Positions 24,421 to 37,375 of a stretch of 64,000 nt of DNA are shown here, one piece after another. Within the stretch, counting starts at the first letter, position 1. Every line of letters starts with the position of its first letter. Made by a program: the position numbers and the translations under genes. Source of the stretch: Crocodylus rhombifer (Eukaryota; Chordata; Crocodylia; Crocodylidae); assembly GCA_038503035.1 (NCBI GenBank), contig JAVSML010001167.1, positions 124,001-188,000 of the forward strand, read 5' to 3'. The notes beneath the pieces were generated by a model. The model was not told the DNA's origin. It saw nothing but the letters and a program-made list of their open reading frames with translations, and did not search any database.

Positions 24421-24465
24421 ATCTCTTGGTCATTTTTGCACACTGAAGCGTCCATTATTGAAAAG
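24421..24465 (+). other. Candidate 45-nt exon in phase with the 19.3-kb exon
   Basis: The left boundary is ggctttctgcag, a good acceptor; the right boundary is gtatga, an acceptable donor. The 45 nt are open in all 15 codons in phase 0, which fits the phase-0 donor at 19386. A small exon with these properties can arise by chance in AT-rich DNA, so this is weak support only. Confidence 0.2.
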
Positions 24466-26579
24466 GTATGACAAAATAACCATAGGTTATGCATTTTTAT
24501 TAGTTTAATAATTGGTGCATGCCAGAAGTTCAAATTTTTCTTCTCTATCAAGAATATCTACTACAAATAGGTGCGTAATGCTGTATGAAGGTTTCTAATG
24601 GTCTTGATCCTGGTGAAATCATGTGTTTGTAAATGAATGCTCGTTCTTAAAGCAACATCTGATCTAAATTTTGCAGGCAGCTTTTTTCCCACACATTAAG
24701 GAAAATGTCACAAGTTTGGATGGTTTAGGAATAATCAGTATTTGTATTAATCTTCTTTTTGCTGCCCCTGCCTAACAAGTGCTTAATCTAGCAATAAATG
24801 TTAAATGATCTTTGTTAACAAATCATGTCTCATTTTCCCTTCGCAAATCGCTGCGTTATGGCTACATTTGGCAAAAAATTTAAGATAAAAGTGAACAGAA
24901 TTAAGGACCTCTGTTTATCATACCACTAAAGTTTAAAGACCAGTTTAATACTTGTATAGCACAGTAAATAGTGTTTGAAAAAGGGGGTGAGTGGAGAGTG
25001 TATTCCTGACAGATAAAGGCTGAATCTGACAGTGAGACTGTTCAGCATTACAGTACAGTAAATGGGGTTGTGCATCCCTGGTGTATTCTGAGTTTTACCT
25101 TTGGAATGGCTCTTCCTGTTGTTGTGACCATAAAAAGATGGAAACAATCCTGGCAGCTAGTCAGCAAAGACTGGGGGAAAGGGAGGATAGGGGTAGAGAA
25201 GGAGGCTTTGAGGCATGAAAGAAGATGAGGAAAAGGGATGTCTGGGCACTCCAGTCTACTTAAATGCTACCTAGGAGCATCTGAGAAGAGGGTGGAGATT
25301 TTGGCCAATCCAGATGATATGGGTCACATGTATGTTTATTTCATTTAGAGGTGCAGGTGAGCCTGTATTCCGGCAAGCTGAGAAAAAAGGAAACCAGGCT
25401 TCAAACATAATCCATTAGGTTTAGTTAACTGAAAAAGTCACCCCAGGATCTGCACAGGCAGAGAGACATCATCAAATATATTCAGTCCTTGAAACCTATT
25501 GCCCTTAAGTAAGAGTGCTGCCTGTCATATACAGTAGGATTTTTGTGGTTATAGATTTAATACATATTAATAGTGAGGATAAAGGTAAGATTTCCAGGCT
25601 TCCATTTACTTAAAAGAACATACACTGAGTGTTTTATATTTACATTTATTTTAAAATGGTGCCTAAAGTCATTAAATAGCTACATAAATGAAACAGACTT
25701 TTTTTGCTTTTCTGTCCATTAAGATGTTAACTTTTGAGAAGCCAGTATAATCTACTGGAGACTAGCTGTATTTAATCAATACTGTTATGCAGTCAAACTT
25801 ATATTTCAGCTACCAATTTAAAGGACAAAATGAGGATTTAGCCTCAGCAATAATGCATGATAATGCAAACTTGTACTATTTTTGATAACTATGAAGCAAA
25901 GAGCCTAAGTCAACAATCACTGTATATTTTAAGTTCACACTTAAAAAAAACGCAAAGAAGAAAAAACCTTTTCCCCTAGTCTTCGCAGTAGTGCAACCAA
26001 TCCAACTCTGAAGTATTTACCAGTGACCAAACACCAACTCGAATTCATAAGACTCTAATCAGGTATTCTAACTATTCAGAACTGTGGAGATGGCAACACA
26101 AGTGAAGCAGTGTATTCCTTTCAAGTTGCTGCACCAAGGGTCTGAAATTATTGATGTGGGAATGGTGCTGCTCCCAGAACAGATTTAACTAGAGAAGTGC
26201 AGAGTACCATACTGTCCCCATATATAAGGCCATGGAATGGGGAGATGATTTCAAAGTTCCTCCCTTCTTTCAACAGCTGTAGGTAATAGGACTTCCATTA
26301 TAAATCCTATTAAATGGTTTATATGACCTGTAAGAAGGGTCCAGAAAAAGTACTCAGTAGAAATATTATAAGCAAAAAGGTGATGAATGGTCTAGAAGTT
26401 GTAGACTTTCTTACTGAAATATTGCTCGTGACCCTCATTTTTAGGATGCCTACTTTTGACATGTCTCTGGGTAGATAGGTTTTCTATTAATTACTTTGGG
26501 TGCTGACACGAGACATTTTGTCATACAATTGGCCCCTTGAAGTGCTTTACAGCTGTGCCCTTACAGAAGAACATGGCTG
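24466..26579. other. No recognisable feature
   Basis: AT-rich sequence with no repeat ends, exons or long motif-bearing frames. Confidence 0.4.
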
Positions 26580-27025
26580 CAGAGCACTTTAAAAGGCCCT
26601 GATCTCATGTCAATCTGAACCCTCATTAGGAGGGTTCAGATGAATGCACTCCAAAGTGGAGCACCTTGATTAACTTAACACTGACACCCCAACCCACCCC
26701 CCACTGAGGTGGGGGGTTCCAGTCCACCTGTTCCACCGTCCAGCACTGGCTGGGCAACCCCCAAACTGAGTTCCATTTGCTCCCTTCCCTTCCCTCCCCT
26801 CCCTTCCCATTCTGAGGACAGCACCAGGGCTGGGAGGGGGGAAGGGGTGGGGCTAGGGAGAGCAGCTGCAGACTTGCAGCCATTCCAAACTGCAGCTCGA
26901 TTTCTCCCTAATCCCTGGGGCCCAACAGCAAGTGTCTGTTGGGTCTGGGGGATCACTGTAACTCATTGCAGGAAGCGCCATGAGTTACAGCAGAGAGCTG
27001 CATCTGTCAGCTCCCTTTTAAGATG
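26580..27025. repeat. GC-rich interspersed repeat related to 52530-53005
   Basis: Shared ordered blocks with 52530-53005 include gggttcagatgaatgcactc, a ggttccagtccacctg-like block, ccatttgctccctt and, near the right end, a self-complementary stretch: ctgtaactcattgca pairs with catgagttacag. A small perfect hairpin (atctgaaccct / agggttcagat) lies at about 26613-26641. Open frames on both strands are chance frames in GC-rich repeat. Confidence 0.65.
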
Positions 27026-27057
27026 ATCAAAAATAACAGTAGCCTTTGGTTAGCTGC

Positions 27058-27353
27058 CTGCTAGGTAGGGTGACCATATGGGAGAGGGAGAAATCCAGGA
27101 CACTCCCTTCTCTTCTTTCTTCTCCCCTCCCCCCCCCCAAGTCAGCATTGCAGCTGCAGGCAGAGGTGGGGATGAGACCAGGACAGTGTGATACACTGGG
27201 GAGGCAGGCAGCTATGCTATCTGCTGATCTGTGCCTTGCACCTCTGCATTTCTGGGATGCTTATTTTAACTTTCACCAGCCAGCTAGGACTGGCCTCCAA
27301 AATCTGGGACTGCCCCAGCTAAACCAGGACTTTATGGTCATCCTACTGGTAGG
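27058..27353. mobile_element. Miniature hAT (27066-27345) with 8-bp target duplication
   Basis: The left end is tagggtgaccatatggga; the right end atggtcatccta is its inverted partner. Flanking 8-mers ctgctagg (27058-27065) and ctggtagg (27346-27353) match at 7 of 8. The 280-bp element shows the 8-bp duplication typical of hAT. Phrases such as atccaggaca and aaaccaggactttatg are part of the inverted subterminal sequence. It has no coding capacity of its own. Confidence 0.88.
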
Positions 27354-30300
27354 TCTTTCCTGCCTGTGTGCAATCTCTAACACTTCAAGGTATTCACTAA
27401 TAAGACAAAAAGAGAGGGTCTGTGGCTAGAGCAAGGAAATATAAATCAGATTCTGGTCTGTTTCCATTCTGCTATTGATCTGCTTTGTAACTTGGAGGAC
27501 AGTGAGGGGCAGGGGGCAGGGGCAAATCTCTTGGTGGACATAAGGACTTTTTTAAGGGGATGGGGCATTCAGCTCCCACTTGATTTCATAGTGTTACGTA
27601 CCACATTTGTGTTTCTAAGGGACTTCCAAAAAGGTTCAAAAGTGGCCAGTCATATCCACCCTTCTGACCTCAAACTACCAAGCTCAGTGAGTACTTTTTT
27701 TGTAGAATATGCTGGATGATGGTGTCCATATGCTGTGCCGGTTATCATTCTGAGGTTATAGGTGACTTGGAATGTTTATAGTCTTTGTTCATTTTTTCCT
27801 CCTCCTCTATAATTGAAAAGTGCAACTGTAACAATGTATAGTTGTATCATTTAGACTGCCACATTACTAGTCTTTTACAGTTTAGAAACTGCTAGTCGGA
27901 GAATAATCTGATCTTTATGCTGTTAACTGTCACTCAAGCCAGAAGTTGTCCTGCTTTATATGGATATATTCTGCTGCCTTTTCTCAAATGGCTTGTGTGT
28001 GTAGGACCAACTTTAATCAATGAGAATTGTGTACACTGATCCCCAAAAGCTAGGAGATCTTTTCCTTGTGTTCTTAAATTATTATTTGATGCGCAGGACA
28101 AGGGAGAAGCCATGCAGTTTTTTTAATGGAAAAGATTAAGCTTCTTTTTACCGTGTTGAGAATATTAATAACAGTAAAACTATGTTGGGAGTTATATTAT
28201 CCAGTAAGAACCAGAATGACACAAAAATGTGACACCTGTTTTGTATTTCTTTTCCCACAAAGGAAATCTCTTTATGATGAACAATAACATCCTTCTGTAG
28301 ATGTTTTTTGTTTGTTTGTTTGTTTCCTCAAAGGAGTCAGCCATTATAGGCACTTCTTACATTCCCTTTCAAAAGAAGATCTAGTGTAGCTATTTCACAA
28401 AAAAATATGTTGCAACTTGGGTGTAAAAGAAAAGTTTCAATCCCAAAACCATAATTGCCTTAATGTCTATCTGCTTAAACTAAGGAATCCATTCTTTGCC
28501 TTTTGGTTGGAGAGGAGAACTTACTTCTACCAAAAACTAGCAGCAACTTTGACTTTTTCTTCTTCCCAGAATCTGCATACTCTGTATTTTTATTTTACTT
28601 TTAAAGCTACTACAAATATGTCCCTAATGACAATCTGATTAACTTGCACAAAATATTAGTTTTGACAAGTTTTGTGTTGTGTAGTTTCAGTTCCCCTGAC
28701 TTTGTCACCACTTTAAATAATTTATCTTCAAATTACAACAGAACAGTCCACATAAAGGCATTCTACATGACCAGCATGGCTATCTTTCATAGCTTGAGCA
28801 TACATCAACTAAAAAACAGCAGAAGACAGGACAGGGAATCCAGTTTAAATGTTCATAAAATAGATATTCAAATACTTTAAAACAAAGCTAGTAGAGAACT
28901 TCTGCTGAAACTTATCCTGTCTCTTCTAGAGGACCAGAGACATGTGTGGCACAACATTTGTCATGAAACCATAGCAGTTTTTTTTTTTTTAATGAAACCT
29001 TGTATCTGCTCTAAGTGGGATTTTTTTTTTTTTTTTTGGCAAAATGAATTGCTTTGGGGAATTTTTTTTTGTCTTGTATTTTTAATCCTAGGTTGTTTTA
29101 TAGGGACTTTACAAGAATATTGCTTATGTTTCTATAGCATTCCAGTATTTATTCTTGCAATTTATTCATTTCTAAAAGAAACCATTTAATAGACACCTTG
29201 ATTAAAGAGAACTTACCTACTTCATTGTGATGCTACCCAGGGAAATGCTTCAGTGAAGTTTTTCAGTGAGTTTAAACAATTGATTTTCTGCAAAATAGGT
29301 GTGCCATTAATCTTAAATGGAGTGCCTGTTTTCTGCAAGCCTATATATGGGTAACAGCTGTAAAATCATATTGATAATATACATTTCCCAGTGTAGAGAG
29401 ACTTTATTATATGCTGTTCCCCTATTTCATTGCTAAATGAGTTCTTACCAGGATGAAATTTTGCTGGCTACTTTGTCCTAAGACAATTCAGGAAATGGAA
29501 GTATATTGTACAGCATAATGTATTTCTAGTAGCATGTATGATCTGAACATATGGCCAGTTATTAGATTACATGCAAAGTGTACTAGTTAAGTGAACTTTC
29601 ATAAATAGATATGGATGCTGCATTATAAGGGCTAAACTGTCCTCATCTTGGTCTGTTGGTTCCTTGGAGCCATGCCACTTTAACTTGCAAAGTAAAGGTC
29701 CTTTGTCTATGTGATATTCTCTCATCATGTTTTGCGTAATAGGTGCTCAGGTTCTGTGGTGATGGGGGCCATATAAGCACCCAGAAAGCAGTATGCATAT
29801 AAATAGGCATATGTCAATATGTATACATGTATGCTACCTTGATATAGTGGGGCATACAGTGCCTTTGTGTAACTTCATTAGAGAATCAGGAGGCATACAC
29901 TAAGTGCAGGTTGGCTGTATGATATTCCTATTCATATCTTGAGCACACTTTCTAGAGTGATTAGGCAGTGGATGGGTGCTGTGAAATGAGTCAGTTCCTG
30001 TTCTTTTGGCTGAAGCTTCGTTAGGAGTTTAAAAAAAAAAAAAAAAGTATTTCAGAATGTGGATGTGGTCAACAGAGTCATTTTCCAGGCATGTAAAAGG
30101 AAACCCGCATCAACTGTGAAAGTGAACTCTGAACTTCTATCCCTCCAATAACTGAACTGGAGCAACACTGGATGGTAATATTCACATGCCATTTTCATCC
30201 CCCAACTCATAACTTCAATACTATCTATTTATGTTCTTGAATGGCAGTTATACCACAACTTTTATGGTAGACATGCTGGTTCTGCATACTATTCTCTCTT

Positions 30301-31394
30301 CCAATTCCCTATCTTCAATAATGCCAGTTTGGGGTGAATGAATGGGAAGAATGTTCAGCATCTGCTGCACATGCAAGTTGAAAGCTATTTGCCTTTTTTG
30401 TTTCCTGAGGTGTATGCATATGTTCAATGCCTGTTTAGGTAGTATAGAAATCAGTAAATACTGTTCTGTTACTGTTCACAGGCCTCATTCTTACCCTTCT
30501 TTTTATTTATTTATTTATTTTTTTTACTCTTCCTTACTCTGTTTCCACAAAACATAAAAATGCAAAAACTGCTCCTTAGGGTGCCTTATACTAAAGGGAC
30601 ACTGTCCAAAATCTCTCTAAAACTCAGTGGCTTGAAAACAAGACCACTTGTCAGGAATAGATAATTTTTTTTAAATTTCCTTTTATTTTTGTAAGAGAGA
30701 TCCTCCACATGCTCTGGAGAAGTTCCTTTAAGCAGTAAGCATAATATTATTATTTTGCCTGATTTCACTACACAACTTGTCTCAGCAATAAGCCTAATAT
30801 AAATAACTAGTGATGAATGCTACATCTTTTTTTATTTTTTTTCAATTACAAACATGTAATTGTTATCCTGTGCTGGTGTTAGTTGTATTACTATAGCACC
30901 TGAGACTTGACAGCCGGGGCCCATAGTACCAGGCAGTTACTCTCTAAGCTTAACAAAGTTGCTTCCTGTCCTAAAAAGATCACAGAAAAGCTTGATTTGC
31001 TAAGGCGGTAACATTCTAACTGTACAAATACGTGGAAACAGGATTTTCTTGTGCCTGAAGAGTTTACTGCACAGATGGTAGGAGCTGTTTTGATGGCAGA
31101 GTTCACATGCTGAAAGGTTAACTTTTGGATTTCCATATGGGATATTGTTGTAGTCTTTTTAATTAGACTAGCATAAGCAGTGAATAATAGTAAAGAAGTC
31201 TTTGACCAACAGTTGTAGTTGGTAGAACTTGTAGGACTGAAAGTCCAGTTCTAAATTCTGAAAAGAAATGTCAAGTACTTTGCTAACTCTTTCGGAATGC
31301 AGTAAAAAGACAGCACCTGCTGTATAAAGCAAAGATGCTTGGACATGCTGCACTTGAACATCACAGGGTGTTTTTGAAAAAAGTATCTTTCTAG
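27354..31394. other. No recognisable gene
   Basis: AT-rich, with simple tracts: tttg repeats near 28310-28325, T-runs at 28979-28990 and 29019-29038, and an A-run at 30030-30046. I see no exon or repeat end with confidence. Confidence 0.45.
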
Positions 31395-31510
31395 GAGGAA
31401 CTATGTAATAGACTGTAAGCTTTTTTTAGGGCAGGACTTCCGTGTGTGTGTACAGTGTCTAACACAAACCTATGAATGGGACCCTTAAACTCCTGCAATA
31501 TAAATAATAA
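31395..31510 (+). repeat. Ancient SINE/LINE 3'-end-like fragment
   Basis: The order tagactgtaagctttttt, agggcaggact, gtacagtgtctaacac, then aatataaataataa is a recurrent old amniote repeat tail (MIR/L2/L3-like). It matches 9165-9255 in the opposite orientation. Confidence 0.6.
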
Positions 31511-33947
31511 ACGCTTCCAAATTTTAAAATTAATCCCATTATAAAGACTGTAGAGGATACTAGTAAAACTCGTACCTAAAAATAGGCTTTAGATATCCTA
31601 AATGAGCCTTGAATCCTCTACAATGGCTAGTGTAACACCTCTAAAACTCTTTTCTCAGGTTAAGGCTGTATATAAAATGAGGTACTAGCAACAAGTTTCT
31701 GTCAATGCTAGTGTTTAAAATCAATGCTAAGTTGACCTGTTGTAGTAATATTTATGAAATTCAGTCTCACCTAAGGCAAGTTCAGAGGTTAATGTTTCAT
31801 TAACTGTAATATTGTTGTGCTTAGAAGTATTTTTCCCCTTTATGAAAACTATCCAAATATCATTAACATGTATAGCAGTTTTATATAAAACTTGCACAAT
31901 AATGTTTAGTCAAGAATGTTCTTTCTTTTGATCTTGTTTAGATATAGTATCCATTTTTTTTTCTTATTTGTATTATTGAAGGTTCAGTTGCTGGAGGTTG
32001 GTGGAAATATATTTTAAGTGGGGGTTTTTTATGTTCAGAGACTATTTGATCCAATGAACAGCCTTGTGAATGACCACACTTTAAACAGAGGGAAGAAACA
32101 GAAACAAAAAGTGAAATGACTTGCTCAAGGTCAGAATAAGAACAGCAGTTTTAGGCTGTAGAATCATCTCATTCTCACTCTTTGTGCTTGTGTTAGTAGG
32201 TAGTTCTTTTTAGGCAAGGAAATGTAAATGGAAACTTCAAATTACAAGTGCTAATTCAGAAGGAAGCATGATTGTCTCTGATGCTTCCTGCTGTTCAGTC
32301 AGAATATAAGACTGAGTTATTAAGAATAATGAATCAAAACTGATTTTCAGGAAGTACCAAGTGGATTTATTCTGTCCAATAATGCACTTGATAAGATGTC
32401 CTTGATGTACTAAATAGCAAGTTAAAGCCCTCTCTACTCTTATTTCATCCATAGCAACAATGAAAGCATACAGTGTAAGAGCTGAATATGAAGTTAGGTT
32501 AAACAGTCTTCACATTTTCTAGGCCTGTGTTATGTAAATCTAGATAAGTCATTGCACTAATGGATCTGATGGTCATTGTATTAAGCTGTTTACTCTTACT
32601 TTCCAATGAAGTATTTTGCCATGGATGATTTTATTTTATTGTATTGGAAAATTTGACTTAATACAAAAGTTATTAAAAGTAATGAAGATAATTTTGATTC
32701 ACAATCAAACAAGTATACCTCAGTATTGTCATTGCTTTAATTGGAAATGGAAGGCATGTGTCAGAAGTTGATGCTAACTTTTCTTTTCCTAATGGGGTAT
32801 TTGGCCATCCTGTCTACAATGCATCATGACTTAATCACTTCAAAAATAGTTTAGAATTTACTCATTACTAAAATGTTAATTTTTTTTTCCTTGAGTGACA
32901 GAAAATAATAGTCACACTTTGGGAAAGGGTTGTTGGGACTCAAAACATTTTCTGATTTATCATTGACTATAGGATTTTTGGGACCACATTCTATACTGAC
33001 TTAGCACAACCTAGGCAACCTCAGTGAAGTTGTTTTGTTCTTAAAGGTAATGCTTTGGGTTTAATATAAATTGCTCACTAGGGCAGTTAGTGACTTATAA
33101 GAGTGTAGTACTACAATATAAAGCAGATTGGCCAATGTGTAATCTGTGGTGTGTGAATTTAAATGACCCAGCACTTATCAATAACTTCTTTAGTTGAGCA
33201 TTTAGTAATCTCCCATTTCCAAATGAGGACAGTTGCATCTATTTTTCTGCAAAGAGGGTGTGTAAGCTTCAGGAGCCTAGATAACTTATAAAGTGATCCT
33301 CAGTTTGACAAAGTTTGGGTGCTCCATGGCTATTTAACCAAAGAGTTGGTGCTTTAATGAAATATTCTTAGCTTTCTGATACTGAGAGCACTTTGTAGAG
33401 CTAATTCCTTCTCTGTATTCAGTAGTGTGTAGGAGTGTTCCTTTTTATAAATGATGTTGATAGACAACATTGACTATATTGATGTATGCTGTTTTCTTCT
33501 TTTAGTTCAGCAGTGGTTTATATCTTGCATACAGAATACCTCAGAGGTTATGAGACAATGTAGAGCCCCTCCTTATACTCCAGTCGTATAGTCTGCACTC
33601 TGCCTATCCATAAGAAACCCACTATCACACAAATATACAGTCCAAACTTAGTAGTATCTTATGACTAGTTTGCTCATCTATCTATAACTGCAACTCTGCA
33701 AGAAGAGAAGTTCCCCCAACAGAGCAATTCGGTTTTATGTAAGAGAATATGCAAGGACCAATGGTATTTAATAACGTTTAAAGTTGCTTTCAGGAATCTT
33801 AAATTCCTTTATTCTTTCCTCATTTCCAGATTTGCTATTTCCTCAATTCTATATTAAATCTGTTCCCCACTACCCTTCCCCCTGCCAGATATGAATACTA
33901 CACTTTTTCTCCTTCAAAATAAGAATGCCATAATCCAGGACAGGGAT
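31511..33947. other. Unique-looking sequence with one MIR-like fragment
   Basis: At about 32075-32150 the bases gaaatgacttgctcaaggtc read as a minus-strand MIR/CORE-SINE piece. Nothing else is recognised. Confidence 0.5.
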
Positions 33948-34110
33948 ACAGGTTGTAACTGTGTTGGTCTAAAAAGCAGAAGCAGATAAAACTCTGGGTA
34001 GAAGTGATATTTTTTATTAGACCAACTAAATGGGAGCAAAAAAAATGTCTTCCTTTGCAAGCTTTTGGGCTCAAACACCCTTCATCAGGCAGAGGAGAAT
34101 TTGAAGATTG
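33948..34110 (-). mobile_element. Repeat of the ttgtaactgtgttggtct family (possibly Penelope-like)
   Basis: Reads ggttgtaactgtgttggtct, then ttttttattagaccaact, then gcaagcttttgggctcaaac and cccttcatcaggc. The same opening is seen at 12109. Read on the minus strand, it contains CTGATGAAGGG followed by a short GGG/CCC-pairing loop and AAAAGC. That order resembles a decayed hammerhead core (CUGANGA, stem II, GAAA). Penelope-like elements are known to carry hammerhead motifs, but assignment here is inference. Confidence 0.6.
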
Positions 34111-34364
34111 TAAAAGTTATCCCAGGTAGAAAAGAAACTTCATCTTGCACAGGGGAAGTAAGGGATGGTGGGATTCCCCTGGGTTTCAAAGTCCATTTGT
34201 GAAAAAGTTGCTCTGTGTCCTATGCAGATTAGGCAGAGACAAGGCTCCATCAGGCTTCTTCCCTGAAGGTGTCAGATGTCAGGCAGGGAATTGAATTTTG
34301 CTTTTTTCCTGTTCTAGCAATGAAGTTCACATTTCCAAACAGCTAATTATTATACTTTCCGTGT

Positions 34365-34863
34365 TTCGGGGATATAAATTCTTCAGGGAAGAAGAACTTA
34401 CACCTCCCTCCCCCCTGTGTCCCCTGGACAAGCCACCTGGAGCTCTGTTCTGCTCCCAGACCTGGCCCCAGGGCCCCATATACCACCCTGGCTGGGCAGT
34501 GCCCTCAGCCCCTGCCCCACTCCCTCACTGTGGAAGCCTAGATCTGCCCCTGTCCCCCCATCCCACTTCTGCCCCCCATAGGCTTACCTGCAGGGGACTG
34601 CTCTCCACACTGCCTGGATCTTTCCCAGCCATGGGCATGTCTGTGGGTGCACATGTTCACATTGCACTTAATGTGTCCCATTCCTGGCAGCCCCAAGTAG
34701 CCCCTTGCAGGCTGGAATGCTGCCAACCTACAAGGGGAAACCCGGATCCCTGCACAATGCTGTGAATCTGGGAAAAATGTTGTCCCAGAGTCATGCAGCC
34801 TAGGACTGGGATTTGATCCCATTCTGGGACTCTCCTGCCCAGCTAGGGATGGGTGGTCACCCT
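34365..34863. mobile_element. GC-rich DNA transposon fragment, right end only
   Basis: The right end gggtggtcaccctatg resembles the inverted end of the TAGGGTGACCA family (compare 27066-27345). The GC-rich interior has conflicting open frames of 155 and 94 codons on opposite strands. No left end is identified. Confidence 0.5.
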
Positions 34864-37179
34864 ATGAGGATGGGGAAGGGAGAGAGAGAGAGTCTTTCTT
34901 ACTCTAGATCATCCTGTCTTCTGAATGATTCTTCCTATCTTAAATTTTGCCAGCTGTGAGTCTTGTTAAACTGGAATTGAACAATATACCACAAGCTGTT
35001 TCTTGGAGTGAGCTTGTAGGGAGAGAGACTTAATGAGGAGTAAAAATCTTTCAGAAAGGCTAAGATCCCAAGTTCAAAATATGCAAATTACACAGCTAAC
35101 ATCACTTAAACCCACCATAACTTTGACTCTCCTACCACTTTAAACTTACCTTCCATCCACCTGACAGTACTCTTCATGCCCAGTTTAAAAAATTTACAGA
35201 GCTCTGCAGACTACATTTTAAAGTAAAACAGCTGTGTTCGTAAGACCACAACTTGTATGTGGAATGTACTACAGCACATTAGTTTTGTATTCACCAATAT
35301 TACATGGGACTCCATAGACTCTGTTGTGTTCTTCTGCTTGAGGACATGTTTAGGAGGCAGCTTGGCATACTAATCCATAGCACTACTTATTTTACTAACA
35401 GAAGCATCTCTGTCTACACTGGTTATGGTCCAAAAATGGCACAGAGCCTTGTGAGTTTGTAGTGTAAACAAAAGCAGTTGGGATGGACTGGCACAGAGTC
35501 ATTGTAAGGAAGATAGTCTTCTGGCCAGCTAAAATGTTCCTAGATTTCAGTGTCTTTTTAAAATTTTCATAACCCCTTATAGAATTTGGTTTTAGCTGTC
35601 TGAGAGATTTATCTTTGTTAAGAAATAATGATTGTTTTATGTCATGAGAGATGCATGGCTTCCAGCATAATAAAGGTGTACCTGTGTTCCCTGAAGGAAC
35701 AATTTATTGGGGAGTTTCTGGTTAGCATTAGGGTATTGTTGAGTGGATAGGAGGTCAGATTTTCAGGTGAGCTAAACTGGGAATGTATACACTCTGAATT
35801 TTTTGAATGTCTAAAATTTTTTTAACTCTGGATTTTCAAGTTTTACAAAAGTGTCTACCTTCCCGAACTCCCACCTTCCTTATAGATCTTGTCCTTAACA
35901 CTGCACCTGAAATGGCTCATAGTATGTCTGCTCATCTGTACCTCTGGTTTAACCAAACTTCTTGTCTTTGCATTTTCTTTAAGTTCATTGAAAAAGTTTT
36001 GAACCCTCATCCCTTCCCAGATGCACTGAATTATTTGCCTTGTTTTTCAGGAAAAAAATCTACTTTTTGCATAAGATTGTAGATGTGAAAATTTGGGCGG
36101 AGTTAGTTTTGTTTGGATGAAGTTAGAATTGTAGTAGAAACTGAGCTTGTAGGAATGGTTCCACCAGGGTGATAGAGAAATTTGTTACAGTACTATTACA
36201 AGATATTTATACATGGAAGGCAGTGGCTCAGAGCAACTTATACAACATTAATTGCTACAGCCCTTATTAGAATCTAGATCTTCTGCCTGTTAAACACGCA
36301 TTTAATTCAGTAGGCCTCCAGAACCACCATTTCCCACCTCATACATGCGCACATTAACTTAACCTAATTCTGGTTCATATATGAAATGCAGTAATAATAA
36401 TATCTATTTGGGGGTTTTGCCATGCTAGCTGGTGCTGCTGCTGTTACTCAAGATGCTCAAAGCAGGTAATAAAGATAGTTAACCACATTTCTGAAGCTGG
36501 GGAAGCAGGTGGTTTTTAAATAGTGTTTTAGGTTTGAATATTGGTAAGCTGGTATGTTTCACCTTAAGATGGTGATGAATAACCAAGAAACTAACATACC
36601 TAAGAGTAGACGGATACATCTATGAGGGCCTGCTAGCATCCTTGTACTTCATCCTGGACTTGGGAGGTTATAAAGATAATCACTCTTCAATTTTAAACAA
36701 TGCCCTCAAGCTTACAGAAGGAGTCATTATCCAAAATTCAGAATTTGGAATACAGATGTTACTGGTTCTTATCCCTATATTTAGATGACTATTCTATGCT
36801 GTTTTAATTTACTTGCCTATGGCTCTGCACCAATTTTAGGGAACTTGTTCCTCAAGAAATTTGAAATGTAGCTTGAATAGAATAAAAGACTTCAAACAAA
36901 TTTAACATTGAATGTGATGGTTTTCAATAAGGACTAGGGGTTTTAGAACCCTGATTTGAGATTTATTTTTTTTAAAGGGAGCTGATTATCAGAGACCAGG
37001 TGTTCAGTGATTTCTGAAAATAAAGCTCTTCTGAGTTACTTAAAACTGAGATTTCCAGATCACTAGTCATTTCTAAAAATCTTATTTGAAAAAAAAAAAC
37101 AGTTAGCAGTAGTAATGAATACTAGATCACCTAATCCTCTAATAATCTGACTGGGTTTTTATCAGACTCTGGTTATTTG
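34864..37179. other. No recognisable gene
   Basis: AT-rich. A stretch at about 36265-36325 (gatcttctgcctgttaaaca) looks like the minus strand of an old tRNA-derived SINE head, weakly. Nothing else is seen. Confidence 0.4.
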
Positions 37180-37375
37180 TATGCCAAGGTTTGGACTGGA
37201 CTGCCGTCAAAGGTAGTTCAAGCACCTACTTTGAATGCCTTCAAGCGACATTTGGATGCTTATCTTGCTGGGATCCTATGACTCCTGATGACTTCCTGCC
37301 CTTTGGGCAGGGGGCTGGGCTTGATGATCTTCCAAGGTCCCTTCTAGCCTTAATGTCTATAAATCTATGGATTTC
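37180..37375 (+). mobile_element. LINE/CR1 3' end fragment
   Basis: Encodes the CR1 C-terminal W-x-x-L-P-S-like motif and a K-R-H-L-D-A-Y-L-A-G-like stretch. It ends with the untranslated tail cttgatgatcttccaaggtc and tctataaatctatgg. Only about the last 190 bases of the element are present. Confidence 0.85.

Noticed and set aside
34298..34822. 155-codon plus-strand frame with a hydrophobic start
   Set aside because: It spans the junction of unique DNA and a GC-rich transposon fragment, and its second half is low-complexity proline-rich.
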